Part shown: positions 46,210 through 55,582 of the stretch, piece by piece
Layout of the letters: every line of letters starts with the position of its first letter
How positions within the stretch are numbered: the stretch's first letter is position 1
IMG/VR virus record: IMGVR_UViG_3300023108_001314
Span: 100,767-164,766 of that record
Source: a virus
Length of the DNA stretch: 64,000 nt
Reading direction: 5' to 3' (one strand)
The notes under the pieces: generated by a model
Told to the model about the DNA's origin: nothing
Databases searched by the model: none
The model's input: only the letters and a program-made list of their open reading frames with translations
Position numbers and translations under genes: made by a program

Positions 46210-47021
46210 ATCACACTCCCTTGTGTTATTCCGCCAGTGTCAACTGCTGTATCTCCTGTTGGATATGCAATATCATATTTGGGAGGTATGTCCCAATTCC
46301 TACGAATATCAGTAAGATATAAATTTGCATCAGGATTGTTAATCCAGTAGTTAGAAACTTTATAATTGTCGCCTTGGTTGCCTCCGGCAATTTGTATCTT
46401 AAAACTTCCTGGTTCTACAGCCCAAACAAACCCTACATGACCTCCGCTACGTGTTCTAGATTTTAAAACAGCAATATCGTATTTTCTAATCTTAGACAAA
46501 TCTCTCCAATCAATTGCCCGTCCGTACCGCTTATATTCTTGACTTCCCATAGTGTTAAAACTTTCTAAACCTGCGGTTGCTAATACATGACTTACAAATG
46601 CTGCACACCATGCATAATCAATTGCACCCGAATCTCTTGTATATCCTGATCTGCCAGCAGTTACATAACAAGCATAGATATTAGGATTTGGTGGAGATCC
46701 TTTTTCAGTCCAGTCTAGTCTGTTAAAGGCAACAAGCGTATTTGCAAGCGCACCGTATGGAGTATCTGCTGGAGGAATATTGGTAATTTGTTCTACTCCA
46801 CCTCTGTTAGGATTATTATAACTGAAAAAATGAGGACTGCCACCTGTTCCACCCTGTCCGCCATCTACTCCTGTAACAGGATCTCCATCTCGCAAATCGC
46901 CGATTGTTCCTGGTGGCCATTGTAATGCTTGTGTACCTTGACTATCTTGTTGTGCTATTTGATCAGTTGGAGACTGTCTTGGAGGCACAACTGCATTTGC
47001 TGGTATTATAACTTGACACAT
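46206..47021 (-). CDS. CHAP/NlpC-like cell-wall hydrolase of the baseplate
   Basis: 271 aa. AWCAAFVSHVLATAGL near residue 136 contains the catalytic cysteine of amidase/endopeptidase families of the CHAP type (a TIGR02594-like pattern), and GGHVGFVWAV near residue 193 gives the histidine; IAGGNQGD follows as the third element. The first 60 residues are Gln/Pro-rich and look like a linker or anchor. It should cut peptide or amide bonds in peptidoglycan during injection, next to the lysozyme-like domain of the gp5 neighbour. It lies three bases downstream of the gp5 gene. Confidence 0.75.
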   Translation of the reverse strand: MCQVIIPANAVVPPRQSPTDQIAQQDSQGTQALQWPPGTIGDLRDGDPVTGVDGGQGGTGGSPHFFSYNNPNRGGVEQITNIPPADTPYGALANTLVAFNRLDWTEKGSPPNPNIYACYVTAGRSGYTRDSGAIDYAWCAAFVSHVLATAGLESFNTMGSQEYKRYGRAIDWRDLSKIRKYDIAVLKSRTRSGGHVGFVWAVEPGSFKIQIAGGNQGDNYKVSNYWINNPDANLYLTDIRRNWDIPPKYDIAYPTGDTAVDTGGITQGSVI

Positions 47022-47024
47022 TTT

Positions 47025-49517
47025 TTATGCACTCCATACTGTTTCATTTGAAATTGTCGACCTTCCTAAATTATAATAAGCTTGCACTGTAGTTCCATAT
47101 GCATCAGGATTTACTAAATTACCGACTCGCCAATCTTTTACATCTCCTGGGCCTTTAAGGTGTGCTGCCATTAGCAATCCTGAAATAACACTTACACTAT
47201 CGCCTGCAAACAAAGCGTCAATTCTACGTAGTGTATTTAAATTTTGTGTTGTGTATCTAATTATTGTTGCTTCTTGAACATCTGGACTGCCTAGCCAATC
47301 TTGTAAACTTGAAATGCCGTCTCTTCCTGTCCAGAATGAAGAATCACGCATAACAGTGCAGTTTCTTAACCCTCTTGCAAATGTTCCCGATCTAATATAT
47401 CCCATGTCTTCAAGTGCAGCGTGTCCAAATTGGTATTTTCCTGCAAAACATATACTGTTTACAACGTCATATGAATTTCCACTTTCTCTTTGACCTAGAG
47501 CATTTAGATAAATTAATGTTTCTTGTTCTGTGAATCCAGGAATACGCCCAGGTGCAGCAGTTAAAGGTTCTGCTGGTGTTCCGCCTTGTGCTCTAGGTAC
47601 ATTAGCATTTGGATCTGTATATGCGCCAGGAGGTCCTGCAAAATCTTGTTGTGGACGCTGCTGACTTTGTGTTCTGCCAACCGATGGCTGATTTTGTGGA
47701 GGCAAATAAGTATCAGGCACAGCATCAACAAATGTATCAATTTGCTGTTGACCTGCTCTTGTTTTTTCTGGAGTATATTCCGTTGGATTTAGATTTTCGT
47801 GCTGATACCAAGGTTCGTGCATTGGTTGTCTTGCGGCTTGTTTTGCTCTTGCAGGACTTTCAGGCAGCGCAGGATCAGGTACAGCAGGAAGTGTTGCTGC
47901 TTGTGCATTACTAGCAGTATCTGCAGGACTTCCTGCTGTGTTAAGATGAATATTAGTTCCTGTTGCTTGTATATTTGCTCCGTCTGCTTTTAAACTCATT
48001 GTTGCTGCGGAATAAAGTTTCATTGCAGCACCTGTGCTTTTAATTTCTACAGTATTATCAGCAGTAATTTTTGTTGAAAGTTTTGCTAACAAATTAATGC
48101 TAGATTCATCACTTTGCATAAAAATTGTTCCCAATGCTTTTGTATGGAAATCACCGTCAGTTGCAATTTTAACATAAGAACAACCTTCAATCGCAACTTC
48201 TCCTGCGGCTGATCCGATATTAACTGTAGATTCTGCTAAAAAGTCTGCTGTGTTTTGGGAAATAAAACTTACATTATCAGGTGCATATCCTGCTAAAAAC
48301 GTACCAGCAGATAAACTAATACCTTCTTCAGCATTTGCTGCAATTTTTGCACCACTTGTTAGTCCTATTTGATCTCCAGCATCTATTCTTAATTCTTTAC
48401 CAACTATGATATTCATATCTTCATAGGCAGTTAAATTAATGTCTCTATCAGCAACAAAATTTAAATCGTTTTCAGAGTGTATACTTACACTATCATGAGA
48501 ATAAATGTCAATTTTTCCATTTGCTGTAAGTTCAATCCATGCAGTGCCTCCTGCGTTTCCTATGTAAATTAAATCTTCACTGTTATGTAATAAAATTTGA
48601 TGTCCTGTGCGAGTACGAATTCTAAACAGTTCATTTGCAGGTATTTCATAATTACCGCCACCTTCGTTTTGTTCTAAAGGCACATATTCAGATGGTGTTT
48701 CACGTGCAGGACCTCTACGTAGTATTTTTTCATCGCCGTCGTCCATAACAATACTATGGCCGCCTATCCTACTTGAGAACATAGATGCTGTAGCACCTGC
48801 AACACCTTTATCTACTCTAGGAGCACCAGGACCTTTATAAAGTGGGCCCGGAGTGTTCATTCCATATACATTACTAGGTGCTTCACGTCTTGCACCGCTT
48901 GTTGTTAGTCCTCTTGTATCATCATCTAATAAACCTGCTTTAAACAATTGATCTGTTATCCTATCATTTGGAGGTTTAGGATAGTATGTTGGTTGTTTTT
49001 GTCCTTGCGGATCTACTCTATTTTTATTGTACTCTCCCACTGGTAATTTTTTACCGAGTAGTGTACCAGGTGTCATTGTAGGATCTGTAACAGCAGTTGC
49101 AGTATTACCTGCAGGCACAGTAAAATTCATATATTCATCTGGCACACATGCAAACCAAAAACAATAGTCATGTCTGCCTTCGACAAATGTTACAAGAACA
49201 CGTGATCCAGGATCTGGCGGTACTGCCCAAAATCCGTAACTTTGTTGTGTATGAGTATAATCGTTTGGTCCTGTTGCACCTGTAAGTGGTGTGGTACCAA
49301 AAAACGGACTTGCATAAAATGCATCAACAACTTGTCCAGGATCTGAATCGTCATCAGCACTAGATCTTGTCTTAATAATTTGCACTCTAAGAGCGCCCAT
49401 AAATCTTTGATCTAAATGACTTACAACTTTAGCAAGATATGTACCAGGAGTATGCGGTTGCGCTGCTTCTCTACTAGTTCTACCAAGTTCTGTTCTTATA
49501 GGTTTAGGTGCTATCAT
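47025..49517 (-). CDS. 5: Baseplate central spike gp5 with C-terminal lysozyme/transglycosylase-like domain
   Basis: 830 aa. Residues 1-140 (GTYLAKVVSHLDQRFMGALR, GFWAVPPDPGSRVLVTFVEG) form the OB-fold spike base typical of gp5/VgrG proteins. Residues of about 290-500 show repeated short segments (IDIYSHDSVSIHS, INLTAYEDMNI) that build the triple-stranded beta-helix needle. Then comes a Gln/Pro-rich linker, and from residue 665 a lysozyme-like domain with LGQRESGNSYD (catalytic Glu candidate) and GKYQFGHAAL. In T4 the lysozyme lies in the middle of gp5; here it sits at the C-terminus. It punctures the outer membrane and cuts peptidoglycan. The ATG overlaps the hub gene's stop as TAATG. Confidence 0.8.
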   Translation of the reverse strand: MIAPKPIRTELGRTSREAAQPHTPGTYLAKVVSHLDQRFMGALRVQIIKTRSSADDDSDPGQVVDAFYASPFFGTTPLTGATGPNDYTHTQQSYGFWAVPPDPGSRVLVTFVEGRHDYCFWFACVPDEYMNFTVPAGNTATAVTDPTMTPGTLLGKKLPVGEYNKNRVDPQGQKQPTYYPKPPNDRITDQLFKAGLLDDDTRGLTTSGARREAPSNVYGMNTPGPLYKGPGAPRVDKGVAGATASMFSSRIGGHSIVMDDGDEKILRRGPARETPSEYVPLEQNEGGGNYEIPANELFRIRTRTGHQILLHNSEDLIYIGNAGGTAWIELTANGKIDIYSHDSVSIHSENDLNFVADRDINLTAYEDMNIIVGKELRIDAGDQIGLTSGAKIAANAEEGISLSAGTFLAGYAPDNVSFISQNTADFLAESTVNIGSAAGEVAIEGCSYVKIATDGDFHTKALGTIFMQSDESSINLLAKLSTKITADNTVEIKSTGAAMKLYSAATMSLKADGANIQATGTNIHLNTAGSPADTASNAQAATLPAVPDPALPESPARAKQAARQPMHEPWYQHENLNPTEYTPEKTRAGQQQIDTFVDAVPDTYLPPQNQPSVGRTQSQQRPQQDFAGPPGAYTDPNANVPRAQGGTPAEPLTAAPGRIPGFTEQETLIYLNALGQRESGNSYDVVNSICFAGKYQFGHAALEDMGYIRSGTFARGLRNCTVMRDSSFWTGRDGISSLQDWLGSPDVQEATIIRYTTQNLNTLRRIDALFAGDSVSVISGLLMAAHLKGPGDVKDWRVGNLVNPDAYGTTVQAYYNLGRSTISNETVWSA

Positions 49518-52282
49518 TATGTGAAAAATCCTCTTGTCATTTTTCTTGCAGTATTATACACATCAGGTGCTGCATTTTTTCCTGCTGTTACAATATCATT
49601 TAGCACAGGTGCAACTTGATTTGCTGCTTCGTCTAATGCTCCACTTATTGCTGTTTCTATTGCTCCATCTAATGCTTCCATTTTTGCCTTAAAAATATCT
49701 TGAGCAATTTCTGATCCGTCTACTGCACCTCTTTCTAACACCTTCTGTCGAAGTTGATTTAATGCATTAGATCCAACTTCATTTGGTAGTTGGAAATTTC
49801 CTAAATCGCTAACATTTCCTCCTAGAACATTTATTGCAGGTGCAAGTGCATTTGTTGTTACGTCTCTAAAAAATCCTACAAAATCACCATATTCTCCGCC
49901 TGTTCTTTGGAACAAATTATCTACACTTGCAGATACAACTTTTTGTATATCTATTCTTTCCAATCCTGTAACTTTCAAATATTCTTGTGGTAGTCTTTCA
50001 AGTATTTTATTAAAGTCATCTACTACATTTATAATCGATTGGTTAATTAATTGTGTTGCTAAATCTCCAGAAAGATTTTCATCAAACAAACTTGCAATAG
50101 AATTAAGTGTTTGTTCGTCTTGTCCTGGACGTCTTACTAATTCCAGTGTTTGTGTAAATCTGCCTTTCGAAAAACTATTTCTAACAGTAACAATATTATA
50201 TAAACCTGTAAACTGTTGTAAAGAGTCTATTACCATTTGTCCTTGTCTATAGTCAAATCCAGTTCTAAAATACACAAGAATATCTACTTGTTCATAAACA
50301 AACGGTGCTTGAACATTTCCAGCAACATATGATCTAGATTGATCAGCAGGTAATCTAAAATTACTTGCATCAGATTCTGCCATATAGTAAGGATCTCCCC
50401 AAATTGTTAATTCTAATGACACATTTTCTGTATCACTGTTAAGAATTAAATTATTAAAAAGTTCTGCTATTCTTCTAGTGTTCGTGCTTATCCTCGCGCC
50501 GCCTGAATTTGCCATATCTAATGTATATGGATATACTACATTCCTAATTCCAGCATTTGCATTAGGAGGAATGTTAGTACCTGATTTTGAAGTTACTTTA
50601 TTATTTGTAACATTTGGTACATCGCTATCTTCTCCTGATTGTATATTAGTCCAAGGTTTGTGAAAACTATTATCAATTGTAAAATTAAAATCAATAATAT
50701 CAGTATTTCTTCCAGTATAAGAATAAAAATATCCTTTGTCTAAATTTAACGCCCTTTGCGAATAATTAGTTTGAATTGTAGGAGCACCAAAAACACTAGA
50801 ATGTACTTTATAAGGAATTACAATGTACTGAAACTCCATAGCAGATCTACCACTTTTTGTCATTTCAATAGTATCAAGTATTCTGTTTTTTACATCGATT
50901 TTAAACCATGTCATCATACCATCAGAATCAGGATATTGTTCAATTAAACTTCTTCCCCATTCACTAGTTAAAATTACATCTTCAATTATTATCGGTATAC
51001 TTGTATTTTGCGGAAATACAAAATCTCTTGTCAACGGATCAATTGTAAATTGAGCATCTCTAATTGTTCTTGTAGTTTCATCCCAACTACTGTTTTCAAA
51101 TGCAAAACGTATGTTGCCAGGATCTTCAAATGTTCTTACAATAGGACTGTTTCCGATGTAATTAGAATTTGCATCTTGGAACAGTGTAACATCTGCTGCT
51201 GAGAAATCTCCATACTGAACATTGCCAGATTGCTCAGCTGCTCTAAAAGATTCTATCCTACCTGGTATTCCTAATCCTGTATCTGTTACTGTAGGTGTAG
51301 CAGGACCATTAAGACGAGATTGTATCTCTTGTCTTTCTTTTTCTAAATTTGCTCGTGCTGCTTCTGAAATTGCACGATCTCCAACCCCTGATAAATCATC
51401 CAGTGCATCTATATTAGAAATCACAGTGTCTAATTGTCTGCGTAAGGAATCTTTTTGTGCTCTTGCAAGTGCAGGATCAACTGCTCCTTGAAAATATCCT
51501 ATAGGTGCATTTAGAACAGGATCAATTTCGGGAATAAAAATATCATCTTCATTAATTAAGCCGCCTTCAGGATTTTTTGGAAAAACAATTGTATATCTAT
51601 CGCCTACAAGTTTCTTGCCTTCTCTAACTGCCTTTTCTTCTATTCTATTTAGACTAGAAGTTAAACTATTATCACCTTTTTGTAAAACCTCTACAACACT
51701 TGTACCAGAAATACTTGTTGTAGTCTGCATATTAGCAATTTGGTCTAGTAAATTTAAATGGTTGAAAGGTGTAGCAGTGCAACTATAATTTGCTCCTCCT
51801 GCATCTACACTGAATTGTATATCAACCCATTTAATTGCATAACCTCTACTACTTACCGTTTTGCCATGCTCTCCTTGATCTGTATGTCCGATCCAATCTA
51901 CAGAAATATAAAACGGTGCTTCAATATAATTCGCATACCCTGCTTGCAACGCACCAATTGCAAGTGCTTGTAAAAACAACCCAACACTGTATGGTTCGTA
52001 AACATTAAATTGAAATGTTACATTATTTGTTGTACCTGTTGCAGGATTTGGATTATACAACCCTTCTATTTCAACATCATCCATAAAAAATTCAACTTGT
52101 CCGTATTGTTTTTCTAATTCTGTTAAAACAGTTTTTTGACCGATGCCGCCATCTCTAATAATAAGGTTTGGTTTATAATTTAAAAAACCACTTTCGTTGT
52201 AATCTTGAGGTTCTAAAACTCCAAGAGACCATCTATAGTTGCAACTCCTAAATTGGTTTAATATATTTGGCTGCATCGCCAT
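49517..52282 (-). CDS. Large baseplate hub-like protein
   Basis: 921 aa. The N-terminus (LNQFRSCNYRWSLGVLEPQD, FMDDVEIEGLYNPN) and the C-terminal part (VDILVYFRTGFDYRQGQMV, TGLYNIVTVRNSFSKGRFTQ) read like the hub proteins that surround the spike in marine T4-like phages. A coiled-coil-like segment (KDSLRRQLDTVISNID, RANLEKERQEIQSRL) lies near residues 265-335. The position between gp53 and gp5 fits a gp27-type ring. I recognise no enzymatic motif. Counterparts in cyanophages are, as far as I recall, annotated only as structural. Confidence 0.6.
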   Translation of the reverse strand: MAMQPNILNQFRSCNYRWSLGVLEPQDYNESGFLNYKPNLIIRDGGIGQKTVLTELEKQYGQVEFFMDDVEIEGLYNPNPATGTTNNVTFQFNVYEPYSVGLFLQALAIGALQAGYANYIEAPFYISVDWIGHTDQGEHGKTVSSRGYAIKWVDIQFSVDAGGANYSCTATPFNHLNLLDQIANMQTTTSISGTSVVEVLQKGDNSLTSSLNRIEEKAVREGKKLVGDRYTIVFPKNPEGGLINEDDIFIPEIDPVLNAPIGYFQGAVDPALARAQKDSLRRQLDTVISNIDALDDLSGVGDRAISEAARANLEKERQEIQSRLNGPATPTVTDTGLGIPGRIESFRAAEQSGNVQYGDFSAADVTLFQDANSNYIGNSPIVRTFEDPGNIRFAFENSSWDETTRTIRDAQFTIDPLTRDFVFPQNTSIPIIIEDVILTSEWGRSLIEQYPDSDGMMTWFKIDVKNRILDTIEMTKSGRSAMEFQYIVIPYKVHSSVFGAPTIQTNYSQRALNLDKGYFYSYTGRNTDIIDFNFTIDNSFHKPWTNIQSGEDSDVPNVTNNKVTSKSGTNIPPNANAGIRNVVYPYTLDMANSGGARISTNTRRIAELFNNLILNSDTENVSLELTIWGDPYYMAESDASNFRLPADQSRSYVAGNVQAPFVYEQVDILVYFRTGFDYRQGQMVIDSLQQFTGLYNIVTVRNSFSKGRFTQTLELVRRPGQDEQTLNSIASLFDENLSGDLATQLINQSIINVVDDFNKILERLPQEYLKVTGLERIDIQKVVSASVDNLFQRTGGEYGDFVGFFRDVTTNALAPAINVLGGNVSDLGNFQLPNEVGSNALNQLRQKVLERGAVDGSEIAQDIFKAKMEALDGAIETAISGALDEAANQVAPVLNDIVTAGKNAAPDVYNTARKMTRGFFT

Positions 52283-52283
52283 A

Positions 52284-52583
52284 CTAAACTCCTAATACTG
52301 ATAACAATGTAGATTTTTTTGGCAAATATATTTGTGTTCCTGTTTTAAAATCAAATACAGGATCTTTTAAAATATCCATATTACGTTGTGCAAATACCCA
52401 CCATAGTTTAGGTGTTTCGTACACATCAAAAGCAAGCAAGTCTGGTCTATAATTATAAACAGGTTCTATTGTATATAAAATATCGTCTTCTGTTTCGGGT
52501 ATAAATCTAGGTGAAAATATACCTAATGCTCCGTTTCTAGTATATTTTGTTTGTGAATATGGACTAGTGTTTGCATATGGCAT
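52284..52583 (-). CDS. 53: Baseplate wedge protein gp53
   Basis: 99 aa. NYRPDLLAFDVYETPKLWWV followed by FAQRNMDILKDPVFDF and GTQIYLPKK is the core of the gp53 family, a LysM-like element that joins wedges in the baseplate. T4 gp53 is 196 aa, so this is a short version. The ATG overlaps the gp48 stop as TAATG, and the hub gene starts one base after its stop. Confidence 0.75.
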   Translation of the reverse strand: MPYANTSPYSQTKYTRNGALGIFSPRFIPETEDDILYTIEPVYNYRPDLLAFDVYETPKLWWVFAQRNMDILKDPVFDFKTGTQIYLPKKSTLLSVLGV

Positions 52584-53611
52584 TAGATAAATCTCCCATT
52601 ACCTTGAATATAATCGCCTTGCACATAACTGTCTAAGTTAAACTGACTTACTTCATTTCTGCTTAGTGCAATACCTGCAACAATTGACAATCTGCTTAGT
52701 GTCGGAACGTAACTATAATCATATCCTTGACTTGCGCCGTAAGTTTCTGCTGTTCCATCAAATTGAGACCTATTGTACAATGGTACTTTGATATAATCAA
52801 CACCATCATTTAGATCTAAAGAGAACATTTTAATTACAATCGGAACATTTGGAAATATAAAGTCGCCATATCCTGACAATTCAACAACAGGCGGCGGAGC
52901 ACCTAAATTACTTTGTGCATCACTACCGTAAAACATTTTAGAAACACTTCTTAAAAAGTGTGTTGCTGCTATCCAATACAATCCATCTTGTTCGTTTTCT
53001 ACTGGCCATTCACAAGCAATTGTCAAATCTTCAACTTGACTGTTTTGATAGATTTGATAGCCATAATTTGTATGAGTTGGACTCATTACATCATAGTTTG
53101 CTCCATGTGTAACAAGAAGTTGCGGTAATGTTGGAAATACCATGTATCCGTCTGTTTTAACAACCAAAGGATTTAGTTGTGGACTAGTCTGAAAACTTGA
53201 AATATTAGGTAATTTAATTTTAACACGCCAATCATCTGTAGTAGATCTACTGTTGGCTGCATAAGATGACTTTGCTACATTAGTTGATAAACCATACGAG
53301 TTTTGTCTTTGTGTGCTAATTTGATTTTGTCTATTAGTAAGAGTGTTAAGAGATGTGCTTTTACGCATTTCACTTTTCATTGCAGCAGCACCTAAATTAA
53401 ACAATGATTTTAAAAAAGGATTTTTAATTCTACCTGATGCTGTTTGAAGAAATTGATTTGCGCCTGCGTTTACAGCACTAGCAACTCTTGGATCAAGAGG
53501 CTGTGCATTGTTTCTTTGTGCAGGCGAATTTCCTCGAGAAGTGCCTGTTCTAACTGCATTACCGCTACTGTCTCTAACAGGATTCCCTTTGCTATCTCTT
53601 ACTATTCCCAT
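52583..53611 (-). CDS. 48: Baseplate tail-tube cap gp48
   Basis: 342 aa, close to T4 gp48 (364 aa). After a Gly/Asn/Arg-rich N-terminus come PNISSFQTSPQLNPLVV, YDVMSPTHTNYGYQIYQNS and WIAATHFLRSVSKMFYG, the pattern of tail-tube-like proteins that seal the baseplate and start tube growth. T4 gp54 shares this fold, so the two cannot be fully separated by reading alone. An AGGAG ribosome site lies eight bases before the ATG. It is the first gene of the late baseplate operon and is divergent from gp55. Confidence 0.7.
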   Translation of the reverse strand: MGIVRDSKGNPVRDSSGNAVRTGTSRGNSPAQRNNAQPLDPRVASAVNAGANQFLQTASGRIKNPFLKSLFNLGAAAMKSEMRKSTSLNTLTNRQNQISTQRQNSYGLSTNVAKSSYAANSRSTTDDWRVKIKLPNISSFQTSPQLNPLVVKTDGYMVFPTLPQLLVTHGANYDVMSPTHTNYGYQIYQNSQVEDLTIACEWPVENEQDGLYWIAATHFLRSVSKMFYGSDAQSNLGAPPPVVELSGYGDFIFPNVPIVIKMFSLDLNDGVDYIKVPLYNRSQFDGTAETYGASQGYDYSYVPTLSRLSIVAGIALSRNEVSQFNLDSYVQGDYIQGNGRFI

Positions 53612-53629
53612 AATCGAATCTCCTACATA

Positions 53630-53637
53630 TATTTAGT
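53630..53637 (-). promoter_or_regulatory. Possible late promoter of the baseplate operon
   Basis: Minus-strand box ACTAAATA, 19 bases upstream of the gp48 ATG; six of eight late-consensus bases. The spacing is shorter than for other boxes, and it shares one base with the -35 element of the gp55 promoter on the other strand. Confidence 0.35.
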
Positions 53638-53665
53638 TGACAAAATTAAATACATATATTATTAT
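53637..53665 (+). promoter_or_regulatory. Sigma70 promoter of gp55
   Basis: TTGACA at 53637-53642 is a perfect -35 element, followed after exactly 17 bases by TATTAT at 53660-53665, five of six bases of the -10 consensus. It drives gp55 (ATG 53689) and probably gives host-polymerase expression before the late phase. Confidence 0.75.
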
Positions 53666-53688
53666 ATGTGTATCAACTTGGAGAAAAA

Positions 53689-54516
53689 ATGAAAAAAGTC
53701 AATTATTTAAACAACAAGGACATTCTAGCCGAGATACACAAATCAAAAAATACTTTTTGCAGTTATACTGATAATAGTTATGCTGATTATGATATCATTT
53801 TACCTAGTATTGAAAAGGTAAACATTAGAACAATTGCTGAGGCAAAAAAGAACAAAGCAAAAAAACAAACACAAAGAATTTATGAAGCAGAAAAAGCTGC
53901 TGGACGCAAGAAAAAACTCTCCGAATGCGAAGTTGATTACCGTAAAATTAGCAAATATGAACTAATTTTTCGTATTATGACGTTTGATCATGTTCCAGAA
54001 GAACCAGGACGTAAGAAAAATCCTAAAACTATTGCAGATACTAAAACAAAATTGAATTTTCCTCCATTTCAGCACTACAAGTTTAACGAAAACGATGAAC
54101 TTGTCTGTGTAGGCAAAAGCCATTGGACAGGTGGAATGGAAAATGGACATTTTGACAAAACACACGGTATGGCTACAAACAAATTAGCAATGATGTGGAT
54201 GAAATTGTGTGAAAGATATGCAACTAGAGGAAATGTGCGTGGCTACACGTACAATGACGAAATGAAAGGTCAGGCTATTTTGCAATTATCACAAATTGGT
54301 TTGCAGTTTGATGAATCAAAATCACAAAACCCATTTGCTTATTATACAGCCGCAGTTACAAATTCATTTGTAAGAGTAATTAATTTAGAAAAACGAAATC
54401 AAAATATTAGAGATGATATCCTAGAAATGAACAATCTCAACCCAAGTTACACAAGACAAAGCCAAGGCGAACACGAACGTTCTAAGGCACGTTGGGAAGA
54501 AGACTCAAAAAAATAA
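53689..54516 (+). CDS. 55: Late-transcription sigma factor gp55
   Basis: 275 aa from the ATG at 53689, which has GGAG five bases upstream; a GTG at 53668 is in frame but lacks a site. NPFAYYTAAVTNSFVRVINL, then EKRNQNIRDDILEMN and PSYTRQ, matches the conserved sigma region 2-like core of gp55 in marine T4-like phages; T4 gp55 itself is 185 aa. The N-terminal half is basic and Lys-rich (NKAKKQTQRIYEAEK). In T4, gp55 with gp33 and gp45 directs host RNA polymerase to TATAAATA late promoters, boxes of which are seen in this window. Confidence 0.85.
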   Translation: MKKVNYLNNKDILAEIHKSKNTFCSYTDNSYADYDIILPSIEKVNIRTIAEAKKNKAKKQTQRIYEAEKAAGRKKKLSECEVDYRKISKYELIFRIMTFDHVPEEPGRKKNPKTIADTKTKLNFPPFQHYKFNENDELVCVGKSHWTGGMENGHFDKTHGMATNKLAMMWMKLCERYATRGNVRGYTYNDEMKGQAILQLSQIGLQFDESKSQNPFAYYTAAVTNSFVRVINLEKRNQNIRDDILEMNNLNPSYTRQSQGEHERSKARWEEDSKK

Positions 54517-54519
54517 TAG

Positions 54520-54548
54520 TTGACTTTGTTTTCCTTTGATCTTATAAT
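54520..54548 (+). promoter_or_regulatory. Sigma70 promoter of the gp47-gp46 operon
   Basis: TTGACT at 54520-54525, a spacer of exactly 17 bases, and a perfect TATAAT at 54543-54548. It lies 24 bases before the gp47 TTG start and so supports early expression of the recombination genes. Confidence 0.75.
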
Positions 54549-54571
54549 AAAACTCAATACGGAGTATAAAT

Positions 54572-55582
54572 TTGTTTAAAAAAGCAGCAGTGTTTACTGA
54601 CATACACTTTGGTATGAAGGGTAATTCACGAGTACATAACCAAGATTGTGAAAACTTCATAGACTGGTACATCGAAACAGCAAAAGAAAACGGTTGCGAG
54701 ACTGGTATTTTCTGCGGTGACTGGAATCATAACAGAAATAGTCTTAATTTAACAACTATGGATGCAGGTATTCGTAGTTTAGAAAAACTAGGTGCAGCAT
54801 TTGAAAACTTTTATATGTTTGCAGGCAATCACGATTTGTATTACAAAGATAAACGTGATGTTAAAAGCACCGAATGGGCAAAACACATTCCAGGTATAAC
54901 AGTTGTTAACGAAATACAAGTTGTAGAAGATGTAGCACTAGTTCCTTGGTTAGTAGGCGATGAATGGCGCCGTATAGAGAAGATACAAGCCAAATATTTG
55001 TTTGGACACTTTGAATTACCTAGTTTCTATATGAATGCTATGGTGCAGATGCCAGATCACGGTGAACTAAAGTCACAACACTTCAAGAATCAAGAGTATG
55101 TGTTCAGCGGACACTTCCACAAACGTCAACGGCAGGGCAAGATCCACTACATAGGTAATGCTTTCCCACACAACTATGCAGATACTTGGGATGATGACCG
55201 TGGTATGATGATACTGGACCGTGAGAACGATGCAGAACCAGAGTATATCAACTGGCTAGACTGTCCAAAGTTTCGTACAGTTAAGTTATCTCAGTTGATT
55301 GACGAAAAAGACACACTGATCAAACCTAATATGTACTTGAGGGTAACACTTGACCTTCCTATTTCATACGAAGAAGCAAGTTTTATTAAAGAAACATTTA
55401 TAGATCAGTACAAATGTAGAGAAATTACACTAATACCACAAAAACAAATTGAAGAAATTACAACAGAACTTGATATTGCACAGTTTGAGAGTGTGGATCA
55501 GATTGTTAGCAACGAAATTCTTGCAATTGACTCTGAATCTTTCAATAAAAAGATGCTGTTGGACATTTACAAAGAGTTATAA
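54572..55582 (+). CDS. 47: Recombination endonuclease subunit gp47 (Mre11/SbcD-like)
   Basis: 336 aa, matching T4 gp47 (339 aa). The metal-binding phosphoesterase motifs are visible in order: FTDIHFG (D-x-H) near residue 10, FCGDWNHN near residue 50, AGNHDLYY near residue 88, and SGHFHKRQR near residue 170. With gp46 it forms the nuclease-ATPase that resects DNA ends for recombination-dependent replication. The start is a TTG with GGAG seven bases upstream and no better ATG before residue 15. It overlaps gp46 as TAATG, so the two subunits are coupled. Confidence 0.9.
   Translation: MFKKAAVFTDIHFGMKGNSRVHNQDCENFIDWYIETAKENGCETGIFCGDWNHNRNSLNLTTMDAGIRSLEKLGAAFENFYMFAGNHDLYYKDKRDVKSTEWAKHIPGITVVNEIQVVEDVALVPWLVGDEWRRIEKIQAKYLFGHFELPSFYMNAMVQMPDHGELKSQHFKNQEYVFSGHFHKRQRQGKIHYIGNAFPHNYADTWDDDRGMMILDRENDAEPEYINWLDCPKFRTVKLSQLIDEKDTLIKPNMYLRVTLDLPISYEEASFIKETFIDQYKCREITLIPQKQIEEITTELDIAQFESVDQIVSNEILAIDSESFNKKMLLDIYKEL

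Noticed and set aside
53668-53688. GTG at 53668 as the gp55 start
   Set aside because: The ATG at 53689 has GGAG five bases upstream, while the GTG has no ribosome site and its codons fall on the ribosome site itself.
54565-54572. TATAAATT as a late promoter of gp47
   Set aside because: It lies between the ribosome site and the TTG start, so transcription would begin inside the gene. The sigma70 promoter at 54520-54548 explains expression better.
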